A stretch of 45,958 bases of DNA, from assembly GCF_004341385.1 (NCBI RefSeq), contig NZ_SLXE01000008.1, positions 1-45,958 on the forward strand. Reading direction: 5' to 3'. The notes below the pieces were generated by a model. That model had not been told where the DNA came from and ran no database searches. It saw only the letters and a program-made list of their open reading frames with translations. This DNA comes from Uruburuella suis (GTDB lineage: Bacteria; Pseudomonadota; Gammaproteobacteria; Burkholderiales; Neisseriaceae). Below, in pieces: positions 8,097 to 16,709 of the stretch (positions within the stretch are counted from its first letter, which is position 1; every line of letters begins with the position of its first letter). The translations under genes were made by a program, and so were the position numbers.

Positions 8097-9020
8097 ATGA
8101 AAGTGATTTTCGCGGGCACGCCCGATTTTGCTGCCCAAGCATTGCGCGCCATTGCCGCTGCGGGCTTCGAGATTTTGCTGGTGCTCACCCAGCCCGACCG
8201 CCCCAAAGGCCGCGGCATGCAGCTTCAGGCCAGCCCGGTAAAGCAAGCCGCGCTTGAATTGGGCTTGGCCATCGCCCAGCCCACATCGTTGCGCCACGAA
8301 GAAGCACAAGCCCTTTTGCGCGCCCAAAATGCCGACGTGATGGTGGTGGCCGCCTACGGGCTGATTCTGCCGCAAGCCGTGCTCGACACGCCCGCGCACG
8401 GCTGCCTCAACATCCACGCCTCGCTGCTGCCGCGCTGGCGCGGTGCCGCCCCGATACAGCGCGCCATCGAAGCCGGCGACGCTGAAACCGGCGTGTGCAT
8501 CATGCAGATGGATGCCGGCCTCGACACCGGCGCCGTGGTGAGCACCCACCGCTACGCCATTAAAAACACCGACACGGCCACCGATGTGCACGATGCGCTT
8601 GCCGATTTAGGCGCACAAGCAATTGTTGCAGATTTGCAACAATTACAACAAACAGGCCGTCTGAACGCCAGCCCGCAGCCGCAAACCGGCATCACTTACG
8701 CACAAAAGCTCAGCAAAGAAGAAGCCAAAATCGATTGGAACCAACCCGCCCTCATCATCGAGCGCAAAATCCGCGCCTTCAACCCCGTACCCGGCGCGTG
8801 GGTGGAATATCAAAACCAGCCGCTGAAAATCTGGCAGGCGGAGGCGGTGGAACAAAGCGGCCGCGCCGGCGAAGTGCTGGCCATTTCTTCAGACGGCCTC
8901 ATCGTAGCCTGCGGCGAAGGCGCACTCAACATCACCGAATTGCAACCCGCCGGCAGCAAACGCATGCCCGTTGCGGCTTTTGCCGCCGGCCGCCACATCG
9001 AAAAAGGCACCCCATTATGA
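8097..9020 (+). CDS. fmt: Methionyl-tRNA formyltransferase
   Basis: Fmt formylates Met-tRNA(fMet) with 10-formyl-tetrahydrofolate, the step that Def later reverses on the finished protein. The 307-residue protein has the catalytic trio Asn105, His107 (NIHASLLPRWRGAAPIQ) and Asp143 (GLDTG), then a C-terminal OB-like tRNA-binding domain. Two DUS lie inside the reading frame (8655, read as GRLN, and 8889, read as SDGL). The stop codon overlaps the rsmB start (ATGA), indicating translational coupling. Confidence 0.98.
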   Translation: MKVIFAGTPDFAAQALRAIAAAGFEILLVLTQPDRPKGRGMQLQASPVKQAALELGLAIAQPTSLRHEEAQALLRAQNADVMVVAAYGLILPQAVLDTPAHGCLNIHASLLPRWRGAAPIQRAIEAGDAETGVCIMQMDAGLDTGAVVSTHRYAIKNTDTATDVHDALADLGAQAIVADLQQLQQTGRLNASPQPQTGITYAQKLSKEEAKIDWNQPALIIERKIRAFNPVPGAWVEYQNQPLKIWQAEAVEQSGRAGEVLAISSDGLIVACGEGALNITELQPAGSKRMPVAAFAAGRHIEKGTPL

Positions 9021-10276
9021 GCATGGCTCGCGCCCAACAATTGGCTGCCCAAAGCATCGCCGCCGTGGCCGACGGCAAAAACCTGCAAGACGTGCTGGCC
9101 GACATCCGCGCTGCCCACCCCGACCTCACCGTGCAGGAAAACGGCGCACTGCAAGACATCGCCTACGGCGTGCAGCGTTATGCCGGCAGCCTGCGCTTTA
9201 TGCTGGCGCAAATGCTCAACAAGCCCATCAACAACGCCCAGCTAGAAAGCCTGCTACTGGCGGCCATGTATCAATTGCACCACACCCGCAACGCACCGCA
9301 CGCCGTGGTTAACGAAGCGGTAGAGAGCATCGCCAAAATCGGCAAAGGCCAATACCGCGCGTTTGCCAACGCCATTTTGCGCCGCTTTTTGCGCGAGCGC
9401 GAAAAGCTTGCCGCTGCCTGTCAAAAAGACAACACCGCCAAATACAATCTGCCCGAATGGTGGGTGGATTATCTGCACAGCCATTATCCCAAGCATTGGC
9501 ACAACATCCTCACCGCCCTGCAGGCGCACCCGCCGATGACACTTCGCGTCAACCGCCGCCGCGGCAATGCCGAAAGCTATCTGGCCGCGCTGGCCGAAGC
9601 CGGTATCGCCGCCAAAGCGCTCGACGATTATGCCGTGCAACTGGCCGAGCCGCTGCCCGTGGCACAGCTGCCGGGCTTTTCAGACGGCCTTGTGTCGGTG
9701 CAGGATTTCGGCGCCCAAAAAGCCGCCTATTTGGTCAACCCGCAAGATGGCGAGCGCATTCTCGATGCCTGCGCCGCGCCCGGCGGCAAAACCGGCCACC
9801 TTTTGGAGCTGGCCGATTGCAAGCTTACCGCGCTCGACATTGATGCCGAGCGCTTGGCACGTGTGCAAAGCAATCTCGACCGATTGGGCTTTCAGACGGC
9901 CACCTTGGCCTGCGCCGACGCACAAGATTTAAACGCATGGTATGATGGCAAATCGTTTGACGCCATATTGGCCGACCTACCCTGCACCGCCTCGGGCGTG
10001 GTGCGCCGCAACCCCGACATCAAATGGCTGCGCCGAGCCGGCGATGCAGCCAAAACCGCCCGCCAGCAAGTGGCGCTGCTCGACGCTTTATGGCACACCC
10101 TGACAAAAAACGGCCGCATGCTGCTGGCCACCTGCTCGATTTTCGAAGAAGAAAACGCGCAGCAGCTGCAGCATTTTCTAACCCGCCATGCCGATGCCCG
10201 GTTGCTCGAATCGCATGTGCTGCTGCCCAACAAGCACCAAGATGGCTTTTATTACGCGCTTATTCAAAAGCAGTAA
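9017..10276 (+). CDS. rsmB: 16S rRNA (cytosine967-C5)-methyltransferase
   Basis: RsmB (Sun/Fmu) makes m5C967 in 16S rRNA. I take the ATG at 9017, overlapping the fmt stop by four bases, rather than upstream in-frame starts lying inside fmt. The 419-residue protein has an N-terminal NusB-like RNA-binding domain (about 1-140) and then the methyltransferase fold. That fold shows the SAM motif DACAAPGGKTGHLLEL, the motif IV cysteine in DLPCTASG and the catalytic cysteine in ATCSIF. In-frame DUS occur at 9679 (FSDGL) and 9891 (FQTA). The last 35 bases overlap the next gene. Confidence 0.97.
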   Translation: MSMARAQQLAAQSIAAVADGKNLQDVLADIRAAHPDLTVQENGALQDIAYGVQRYAGSLRFMLAQMLNKPINNAQLESLLLAAMYQLHHTRNAPHAVVNEAVESIAKIGKGQYRAFANAILRRFLREREKLAAACQKDNTAKYNLPEWWVDYLHSHYPKHWHNILTALQAHPPMTLRVNRRRGNAESYLAALAEAGIAAKALDDYAVQLAEPLPVAQLPGFSDGLVSVQDFGAQKAAYLVNPQDGERILDACAAPGGKTGHLLELADCKLTALDIDAERLARVQSNLDRLGFQTATLACADAQDLNAWYDGKSFDAILADLPCTASGVVRRNPDIKWLRRAGDAAKTARQQVALLDALWHTLTKNGRMLLATCSIFEEENAQQLQHFLTRHADARLLESHVLLPNKHQDGFYYALIQKQ

Positions 10277-10844
10277 ACACACACTGCTCATTTTGCCGCT
10301 TCTGCTGCTGATTTCTTTTCAGACGGCCGCAGAAGGCATCAACACGACCCGCGCCCAAGCCAAGCTCACCGGCAGCGGCCAGCTTTCCATCAGCAGCCGC
10401 TTCCAAACCGATCTGCCCGACCAGCTCAAGCAAGCGCTCACCCAGGGCGTGCCGCTCACCTTCACCCTCAGCTACCAGCTCTCCGCCCCCACCACCGCCG
10501 CCTACCGCTTCAAGCTCGGCCAAATCGTCGGCAGCAGCGACAGCAATGTGCAATACAGGCTCTCCTATCACCCGCTCACCGGCCGCTACCGCGTCACCGT
10601 GGGCACTTTTTCCACCGAATACAACACGCTGGACACCGCCTTGCGCGGCATAGGCGCCATTGCCAACTGGAAAGTGCTGCCCGAAGGCGCCTTGGGCGGC
10701 ACCGGTGCGCAGAGCGTACGCGCCGAAATCCGCCTGATGCTCAGCACCGCGCAGCTGCCCAAGCCCTTTCAAATCAACGCACTCACTTCCAAAAGCTGGC
10801 AGCTTGATTCCGGCTGGAAAACCTTAACCATTTCACAGGAATAA
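10242..10844 (+). CDS. DUF4390 exported protein
   Basis: This 200-residue protein of unknown function belongs to the DUF4390 family, commonly placed between rsmB and ntrY in betaproteobacteria. I use the ATG at 10242, which gives a conventional signal peptide (basic MAFITRLFKSSKH, then LLILPLLLLISF, cleavage near QTAAEG); upstream starts add a cysteine-rich stretch that is only rsmB read in another frame. The mature part is beta-rich and probably periplasmic or membrane-attached. A DUS complement at 10319 encodes the residues around the predicted cleavage site. It ends two bases before ntrY. Confidence 0.85.
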   Translation: MAFITRLFKSSKHTLLILPLLLLISFQTAAEGINTTRAQAKLTGSGQLSISSRFQTDLPDQLKQALTQGVPLTFTLSYQLSAPTTAAYRFKLGQIVGSSDSNVQYRLSYHPLTGRYRVTVGTFSTEYNTLDTALRGIGAIANWKVLPEGALGGTGAQSVRAEIRLMLSTAQLPKPFQINALTSKSWQLDSGWKTLTISQE

Positions 10845-10846
10845 TC

Positions 10847-12973
10847 ATGCGGCGCTTTCTGATTGTGGCCGTTTTCCTTGCCATGGTGTCGCTCTACATG
10901 CTCACCATCGCCACCGGCAACAGCAGCAAGCTGGCCGATTATTTCTGGTGGATTCTCGCCGCAGCCGGCATCTTGATCGGCGGCTTGCTGGCGGTGTTGA
11001 TGCGCTATGCGTGGCTTTTGATGCGCGACAGCCGCCGCGGCATATTCGGCTCGCAAATCGCGCGGCGGCTGGCCGGCATGTTTACCTTGGTGGCCGTGCT
11101 ACCGGGCATGTTTCTTTTCGGCGTGTCGGCACAATTCATCACCAACAGCATCGATTCGTGGTTTGGCAACGACACCCAAGAAGCGCTCGAGCGCAGCCTC
11201 AATCTGAGTAAATCCGCGCTGAATTTATCGCTCGACAACACGGTGCGCCGCGCCACCGCCATACAAATCGAATTAATCAGCTCCGCTTCACTCGGCAACG
11301 ATTTGGCCGCCGCCTTGCCGCAAGCCGCCGGCGCCGCCGAATTCAGCCAACTTGCGCTCTATAATCTGAACAACGGCCGCATCGAAGCCGAGCGCAATCC
11401 GCAGCGCCTGCCCGCTCCCGAGCCCGACAAACACACCCGCGAGCTGCTCAGCCAAGCCGGCTCCGCACGCAGCATCGAAAGCATCAACAACGTGCTTTAT
11501 GCACAAGGTTGGCTGATGCTCACCGAACACAACGCGCAGCAAACCGTCTTGTTTTTCCGCCAACCCATTCCGGCCAACGTGGCCAAAGATGCCTCGCTGA
11601 TTGAAGCGGCCCGCGCCAAATACGCCGAATTGAGCTACGCCCAGCAAGGCCTGCGCACCTTTTTTCTGGTGACTTTGCTGGCCGCCACCCTGCTGGCGAT
11701 TATGCTGGCTTTGGTGTGGGCGCTTTATTTCGCCCGCCGCTTCGTTGAGCCGATTTTATCGCTGGCCGAAGGCGCACGCGCGGTGGCGCAAGGTGATTTT
11801 TCGCAAAAACGGCCGATTTTCCGCAACGACGAATTAGGCCGCCTCACCCATTTGTTCAACCACATGACCGAGCAGCTCTCCATCGCCCAAAGCGCGGCCG
11901 AGCGCAACAGAGTGCAGCAGGAAGCCGCGCGCCATTATCTGGAATGCGTGCTGGAAAGCCTCACCAGCGGCGTGATCACCGTAGACGACACAGGCCGTCT
12001 GAAAACCTACAACCACAGCGCCGAAGCCATACTCGGCACTTCGCTCTCGCACATGCTCGGCAGCAATTGGTATGACTGGACGCACCAATCGCCGCAGCAA
12101 GCCATTTTGGCCGAAACCTTTGCCGCCATTATCGACACCGCCGGCAGCGGCAAGCCGGTGCAGCTCACTTATGCTGCGCCCGACGAATCGCGCATTTTGC
12201 TGGCCAAGGCCACCGTGCTGCCCGATGACAACGGCAACGGCATTGTGATGGTGTTTGACGACATCACCGCCTTGGTGCGTGCGCAAAAAGATGCCGCTTG
12301 GGGCGAAGTGGCCAAGCGGCTGGCGCATGAAATCCGCAACCCGCTCACGCCCATCCAGCTTTCTGCCGAACGTTTGGCATGGAAATTGCATGACAAATTA
12401 AACGAAGCCGATGCCCAAATGCTCACCCGCTCCACCGACACCATCGTGAAGCAAGTAACGGCAATGAAAGAGATGGTAGAAGCCTTCCGCAACTATGCGC
12501 GCTCACCCGCGCTCAAGCTCGAAAACACCGATTTAAACCAGATAACAGAAGAAGTACTCTTATTATATGAAGGCAGTTCGTGTACATTCTCTGCTAATTT
12601 AAGTAATATACCGTTGTGGATTGCTGCCGATACCGGTGCCATGCGCCAGGTATTGCATAATATTTTCAAAAACGCAGCAGAAGCCGCAGAAGAAGACCCA
12701 TCACCACATGTTCACATCGAAACCCGCTCTGACGAGCAAAATGTCGTGCTGACGGTGTCCAACAACGGCAAAGCCTTCAGTAAAGACATATTGCATCACG
12801 CCTTTGAGCCTTATGTCACCGACAAACCCACCGGCACCGGCCTGGGCTTGCCGGTGGTGAAGAAGATAATAGAAGAACACGGCGGCCGCATCAGCCTGAG
12901 CAACTCAGCCCAGGGCGGCGCGTGTGTGAAAATCGCCTTACCCCGATTGGTAGAAACTTATGCGCAGCAGTGA
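10847..12973 (+). CDS. ntrY: Sensor histidine kinase NtrY-like
   Basis: This 708-residue membrane sensor kinase partners NtrX. Transmembrane helices lie at about 3-22, 31-58 and 79-101. A periplasmic sensing region reaches to about 265, and a last helix at about 268-290 (FFLVTLLAATLLAIMLALVW) leads to HAMP (about 292-345) and a PAS domain (about 360-470). The phosphorylated histidine is in RLAHEIRNPLTP, and the ATP-binding domain shows GTGLGLPVVKKI. In gonococcus the NtrYX pair controls respiratory enzymes. The stretch 12535-12690 is clearly more AT-rich with different codon choice from its surroundings. The stop overlaps ntrX by 14 bases. Confidence 0.93.
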   Translation: MRRFLIVAVFLAMVSLYMLTIATGNSSKLADYFWWILAAAGILIGGLLAVLMRYAWLLMRDSRRGIFGSQIARRLAGMFTLVAVLPGMFLFGVSAQFITNSIDSWFGNDTQEALERSLNLSKSALNLSLDNTVRRATAIQIELISSASLGNDLAAALPQAAGAAEFSQLALYNLNNGRIEAERNPQRLPAPEPDKHTRELLSQAGSARSIESINNVLYAQGWLMLTEHNAQQTVLFFRQPIPANVAKDASLIEAARAKYAELSYAQQGLRTFFLVTLLAATLLAIMLALVWALYFARRFVEPILSLAEGARAVAQGDFSQKRPIFRNDELGRLTHLFNHMTEQLSIAQSAAERNRVQQEAARHYLECVLESLTSGVITVDDTGRLKTYNHSAEAILGTSLSHMLGSNWYDWTHQSPQQAILAETFAAIIDTAGSGKPVQLTYAAPDESRILLAKATVLPDDNGNGIVMVFDDITALVRAQKDAAWGEVAKRLAHEIRNPLTPIQLSAERLAWKLHDKLNEADAQMLTRSTDTIVKQVTAMKEMVEAFRNYARSPALKLENTDLNQITEEVLLLYEGSSCTFSANLSNIPLWIAADTGAMRQVLHNIFKNAAEAAEEDPSPHVHIETRSDEQNVVLTVSNNGKAFSKDILHHAFEPYVTDKPTGTGLGLPVVKKIIEEHGGRISLSNSAQGGACVKIALPRLVETYAQQ

Positions 12974-14246
12974 TATTTTAATTGTAGACGATGAAATCGG
13001 TATCCGGGATCTCCTGTCGGAAATCCTGCAAGACGAAGGCTACACCGTAGCCTTGGCCGAAAACGCAGAAGAAGCCCGCCAGCTGCGGCACCAAACCCGG
13101 CCGGCCATGGTGTTGCTCGATATTTGGATGCCCGATTGCGACGGCATCACCCTGCTCAAAGAATGGGCGAAAAACGGCCAGCTCAATATGCCCGTGGTGA
13201 TGATGAGCGGGCATGCCAGCATCGACACCGCCGTTGAAGCCACCAAAATCGGCGCGCTCGATTTTCTCGAAAAGCCAATTGCGCTGCAAAAGCTGCTCTC
13301 CACGGTAGACCGCGCCCTCAAATATGGCGAAATGCAGGCCGCATCCGGCCTCTCGCTCGACAAACTGGGCAACAGCCCCGCCATTCAAGAGCTCAACCGC
13401 GCGCTCGAGCGCTCGGCCAAGCAAAACACTCCCGTGCTGCTCGCCGGCGAAACCGGCTCGCCTTTCGAATTGGTGGCGCGCTATTTCCACAAAAACGGCA
13501 CCGCTTGGGTGGAACCCGGAAAAACCGAGCATATCGTAGATATTCCGCTCGATTTGCTGCAAAAAGCCGGCGGCGGCATTCTTTATTTGGGCGATATTGC
13601 CCAAAACAGCAAAAATATCCAGCAAGGCATCGGCTTTTTGCTCACCAAAGCCGAGCGCTACAACGTACGCATTATCTGCGCCTGCAGCCGCACGCTGGCC
13701 GAGCTGGCGGAAAATCCCAATCAAGACGGCAAGCTTTTGGCCACGCTCGCGGCCTTCACCGTCGGCATTCCGCCTTTGCGCAGCCAGCCCGACGATATTG
13801 TGTTTTTGGTGAACCAAATCGTGACCGAGCTGGCCGAAACCCAAAAAATTCCGCTGGTAAAATTCAGCACCGCTGCGCTCAACATCATGCGCCAATACGA
13901 TTGGCCGGGCAATCTCGACCAATTGCGCAGCATTGTGAAAAACCTGGCGCTCACCGCCGACAACGATGAAGTGGGCGAGCAGGCCGTCAACAATATCCTC
14001 GGCCAATTCACCCCCAATACCAACACCGAAATCGTGGGCGGCTTCAATTTCAACATGCCGCTGCGCGAATTGCGCGAAGAGCTGGAACGGCGCTATTTTG
14101 AATACCACATCGCCCAAGAAGGCCAAAACATGAGCCGGGTGGCGCAAAAAGTGGGGCTGGAGCGCACCCACCTTTACCGCAAGCTCAAGCAATTGGGCAT
14201 CAATTTCTCACGCCGCCAAGGCAGCGACAAAAACGGCGAAGAGTAA
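12960..14246 (+). CDS. ntrX: Response regulator NtrX-like with degenerate AAA+ domain
   Basis: This 428-residue regulator has an intact receiver domain: Asp10/Asp11 acidic pocket, phosphoacceptor Asp54 in VLLDIWMPD, Ser83 and Lys105. The C-terminal Fis-type helix-turn-helix is also intact (MSRVAQKVGLERTHLYRKLK, about 390-410). The AAA+ part between them is eroded: Walker A reads GETGSPFE instead of GETGTGKE (163-170), the GAFTGA sigma-54 loop is absent, and Walker B has GD instead of DE (211-212). So it should not drive sigma-54 transcription and probably acts as a sigma-70 regulator or repressor, in line with gonococcal NtrX. It is the last gene of the run, with a long hairpin 20 bases on. 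Confidence 0.93.
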   Translation: MRSSDILIVDDEIGIRDLLSEILQDEGYTVALAENAEEARQLRHQTRPAMVLLDIWMPDCDGITLLKEWAKNGQLNMPVVMMSGHASIDTAVEATKIGALDFLEKPIALQKLLSTVDRALKYGEMQAASGLSLDKLGNSPAIQELNRALERSAKQNTPVLLAGETGSPFELVARYFHKNGTAWVEPGKTEHIVDIPLDLLQKAGGGILYLGDIAQNSKNIQQGIGFLLTKAERYNVRIICACSRTLAELAENPNQDGKLLATLAAFTVGIPPLRSQPDDIVFLVNQIVTELAETQKIPLVKFSTAALNIMRQYDWPGNLDQLRSIVKNLALTADNDEVGEQAVNNILGQFTPNTNTEIVGGFNFNMPLRELREELERRYFEYHIAQEGQNMSRVAQKVGLERTHLYRKLKQLGINFSRRQGSDKNGEE

Positions 14247-14265
14247 TCTTTACGCAGCAAAAAGT

Positions 14266-14312
14266 GGCAGCAAAAGGCCGTCTGAAATCGTTTCAGACGG
14301 CCTTTTGCTGCC
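14266..14312 (+). terminator. Long perfect DUS hairpin after ntrX
   Basis: A perfect 22-bp inverted repeat (GGCAGCAAAAGGCCGTCTGA and on, mirrored) encloses a three-base TCG loop. The stem continues beyond the DUS on both sides. It marks the end of the def-to-ntrX transcription unit. 14313-14410 holds nothing else visible. Confidence 0.75.
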
Positions 14313-14410
14313 AACTTCATTCATCATCACGCAACCTTGTCCACACCAAGCAGCTGCAAGCGCCCATCAAATTGCCACCCGCTGCAATCTGTGCTTTAAT
14401 CAACGCGCAT

Positions 14411-14488
14411 GAAACAGGGGTGCTGCCACACGGCGGCTGAGAGTGACCCTTACACCCGAACAAGATAATACTTGCGTGGGGAGTTTTC
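14411..14488 (+). promoter_or_regulatory. TPP riboswitch aptamer (THI element)
   Basis: The conserved THI blocks appear in order: GGGGTGC, the invariant CTGAGA, ACCC, and GAACAAGATAATACTTGCG followed by GGGGAG. Closing-stem bases GAAAC (14411) can pair with GTTTTC (14483). The aptamer binds thiamine pyrophosphate and represses thiC. It sits 110 bases upstream of the thiC start. Confidence 0.93.
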
Positions 14489-14499
14489 AGCGTAGTTTT

Positions 14500-14544
14500 T
14501 TTCAGACGGCCTCAAGCAGCAACCAAACACAAGGCCGTCTGAAA
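14500..14544 (+). promoter_or_regulatory. DUS inverted pair in the thiC leader
   Basis: TTTCAGACGGCCT (14500-14512) and AGGCCGTCTGAAA (14532-14544) can form a 13-bp stem with a 19-base loop. It lies between the TPP aptamer and the start-site hairpin, where an expression platform would sit. Whether it acts in switching is an inference. Confidence 0.5.
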
Positions 14545-14556
14545 CCCAAACACCAC

Positions 14557-14594
14557 GCTCCTGTTTCCCGATTGCCACCCCGAGAAACAGGAGC
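14557..14594 (+). promoter_or_regulatory. Hairpin hiding the thiC ribosome site
   Basis: GCTCCTGTTTC (14557-14567) pairs perfectly with GAAACAGGAGC (14584-14594) over a 16-base loop. The right arm contains the thiC Shine-Dalgarno (AGGAG), and ATTTTT then the ATG follow. It could block translation or act as an intrinsic terminator when TPP is bound. Confidence 0.7.
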
Positions 14595-14600
14595 ATTTTT

Positions 14601-16472
14601 ATGACCACCGCCAAGCCCACCGAATCGCAGCAGCTCGATCAGCTTTCCCACGATTTGGGCATTCAATTTGCCTATCCGAATTCCGACAAAATCTATCTGT
14701 CCGGCAGCCGCGCCGACATGCGTGTGCCGCTGCGGCAAATCCGGCAAGACGACACCGTGTTTGCACAAGGCCGCGAGCCCAATCCGCCGATTCCGGTTTA
14801 CGACACCAGCGGCCCTTATGGCGACCCGAATGCCGAAATCGACCTCAAGCAAGGCCTCGCCGATGTGCGCGGCACCTGGATTGCCGAGCGCGGCGACACC
14901 GAGCAATTGGCCGGATTATCGAGCGAATACGGCCAAGCGCGCGCGCACGACCCGCAAACAGCCCACCTGCGCTTCAACCAAATCACCCGCCCGCTGCGTG
15001 CCCAAAGCGGCAAAAACGTGACTCAAATGCATTATGCGCGCCGCGGCATCATCACGCCGGAAATGGAATTTGTGGCGCTGCGCGAGCGTATGAAGCTCGA
15101 TGAGCTGATGCGTGATGCGCGCTATGAAAAGCTGCTGCGCCAGCACGCCGGCCAAAGCTTCGGCGCCAATATTCCCAACCATCCCGACCAAATCACGCCC
15201 GAATTCGTGCGCAGCGAAGTGGCGGCAGGCCGCGCGATTATCCCCGCCAACATCAACCACCCCGAGCTGGAGCCGATGATTATCGGCCGCAATTTCCGCG
15301 TGAAAATCAACGGCAATCTGGGCAACTCGGCGGTTACTTCATCGCTCACCGAAGAAGTGGAAAAAATGGTGTGGTCGCTGCGCTGGGGGGCAGACACGAT
15401 TATGGATTTGTCTACCGGCGCGCACATTCACGAAACGCGTGAATGGATTATCCGCAATGCACCTGTGCCCATCGGCACAGTGCCGATTTATCAGGCGCTG
15501 GAAAAAGTGGGCGGCGTGGCCGAAGATTTAAGCTGGGATTTGTTTCGCGACACTTTAATCGAGCAGGCCGAACAGGGCGTGGATTATTTCACCATTCATG
15601 CCGGCGTGTTGCTGCGCTATGTGCCACTCACCGCCGAGCGCCTCACCGGTATTGTGTCGCGCGGCGGCTCGATTATGGCCAAATGGTGCTTGGCGCACCA
15701 TCAGGAAAACTTCCTCTACACCCATTTCGACGACATTTGCGAAATCATGAAAGCCTATGATGTGTCGTTTTCGCTGGGCGACGGCCTGCGCCCCGGCTGC
15801 ATTGCCGACGCCAACGATGAAGCGCAATTCGGCGAATTGCACACCTTGGGCGAGCTCACCGCCAAAGCGTGGCAGCACGATGTGCAGGTGATGATTGAAG
15901 GCCCCGGCCATGTGCCGCTGCAACGGGTGAAGCAAAACATGACCGAAGAGCTGCAACATTGTTTTGAAGCGCCGTTTTACACTTTGGGCCCGCTCGTTAC
16001 CGACATTGCGCCGGGCTACGACCACATCACCAGCGGCATCGGCGCGGCCAATATCGGCTGGTATGGCACGGCCATGCTCTGCTATGTTACCCCCAAAGAG
16101 CATCTGGGCCTGCCCGATAAAGAAGACGTGCGCACCGGCATCATCACCTACCGCATCGCCGCCCATGCCGCCGATTTGGCCAAAGGCTGGCCGGGCGCGC
16201 AATTGCGGGATAACGCTTTGAGCAAAGCACGCTTTGAATTCCGCTGGCGCGACCAGTTCCGCTTAGGCCTCGATCCCGAACGCGCCGAGGGCTACCACGA
16301 CCAAACCCTGCCCGCCGAAGGCGCAAAAATCGCCCATTTCTGCTCGATGTGCGGCCCCAAATTCTGCTCGATGAAAATCACGCAGGAAGTGCGCGATTAT
16401 GCCGCCGCACAAAAAGGCATGCAGGAAAAAGCGGTGGAATTTGTGCAGCAAGGCGGCAAGATTTATCGGTAA
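14601..16472 (+). CDS. thiC: Phosphomethylpyrimidine synthase ThiC
   Basis: ThiC is the radical-SAM enzyme that rearranges aminoimidazole ribotide into hydroxymethylpyrimidine phosphate for thiamine synthesis. The 623-residue protein has the family's N-terminal domain, the (beta/alpha)8 core and the C-terminal [4Fe-4S] motif C581-x2-C584-x4-C589, the unusual spacing particular to ThiC. The start at 14601 follows AGGAG by seven bases. The TPP riboswitch and ribosome-site hairpin directly upstream predict repression by thiamine pyrophosphate. No other thiamine gene is adjacent, so it appears monocistronic. Confidence 0.98.
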   Translation: MTTAKPTESQQLDQLSHDLGIQFAYPNSDKIYLSGSRADMRVPLRQIRQDDTVFAQGREPNPPIPVYDTSGPYGDPNAEIDLKQGLADVRGTWIAERGDTEQLAGLSSEYGQARAHDPQTAHLRFNQITRPLRAQSGKNVTQMHYARRGIITPEMEFVALRERMKLDELMRDARYEKLLRQHAGQSFGANIPNHPDQITPEFVRSEVAAGRAIIPANINHPELEPMIIGRNFRVKINGNLGNSAVTSSLTEEVEKMVWSLRWGADTIMDLSTGAHIHETREWIIRNAPVPIGTVPIYQALEKVGGVAEDLSWDLFRDTLIEQAEQGVDYFTIHAGVLLRYVPLTAERLTGIVSRGGSIMAKWCLAHHQENFLYTHFDDICEIMKAYDVSFSLGDGLRPGCIADANDEAQFGELHTLGELTAKAWQHDVQVMIEGPGHVPLQRVKQNMTEELQHCFEAPFYTLGPLVTDIAPGYDHITSGIGAANIGWYGTAMLCYVTPKEHLGLPDKEDVRTGIITYRIAAHAADLAKGWPGAQLRDNALSKARFEFRWRDQFRLGLDPERAEGYHDQTLPAEGAKIAHFCSMCGPKFCSMKITQEVRDYAAAQKGMQEKAVEFVQQGGKIYR

Positions 16473-16520
16473 ACATATTTCAACCGCATAAGCCCGAGGC
16501 CGTCTGAAAGCAAAGTTTCA

Positions 16521-16709
16521 TACCAATCCAAAAAATAACCTTACAAAATAAAAGCAGTTCGATAGCACCAACCGCGTAGGTCGGATTCTTGAATCCGACG
16601 TTTGGCCATCGGCCAAAGCGATGTGCGTGGCTTGTTCTACGAACAAGTGTCGGATTCAAGAATCCGACCTACGGGCTGCCTGTTTGTATATTATTTTTTA
16701 GAATGGGTA
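16521..16709. mobile_element. MITE-like element, family M, copy 1
   Basis: This 189-bp non-coding element has ends TACCAATCCAAAAAATAA and TTATTTTTTAGAATGGGTA. It is flanked by a direct TCA duplication (16518-16520 and 16710-16712). Inside is a 97-bp module (16576-16672) bounded by GTAGGTCGGATTC...GAATCCGACCTAC whose arms are themselves palindromic. The element at 45370-45559 is nearly the same. No transposase is encoded; the TNA duplication resembles IS5-family (IS1031 group) targets. It fills most of the 338-base gap after thiC; the rest holds DUS only. Confidence 0.8.

Noticed and set aside
12978..14192. A 404-codon open frame on the minus strand
   Set aside because: It is antisense to ntrX and of the same biased composition; ntrX has clear domains and coupled translation.
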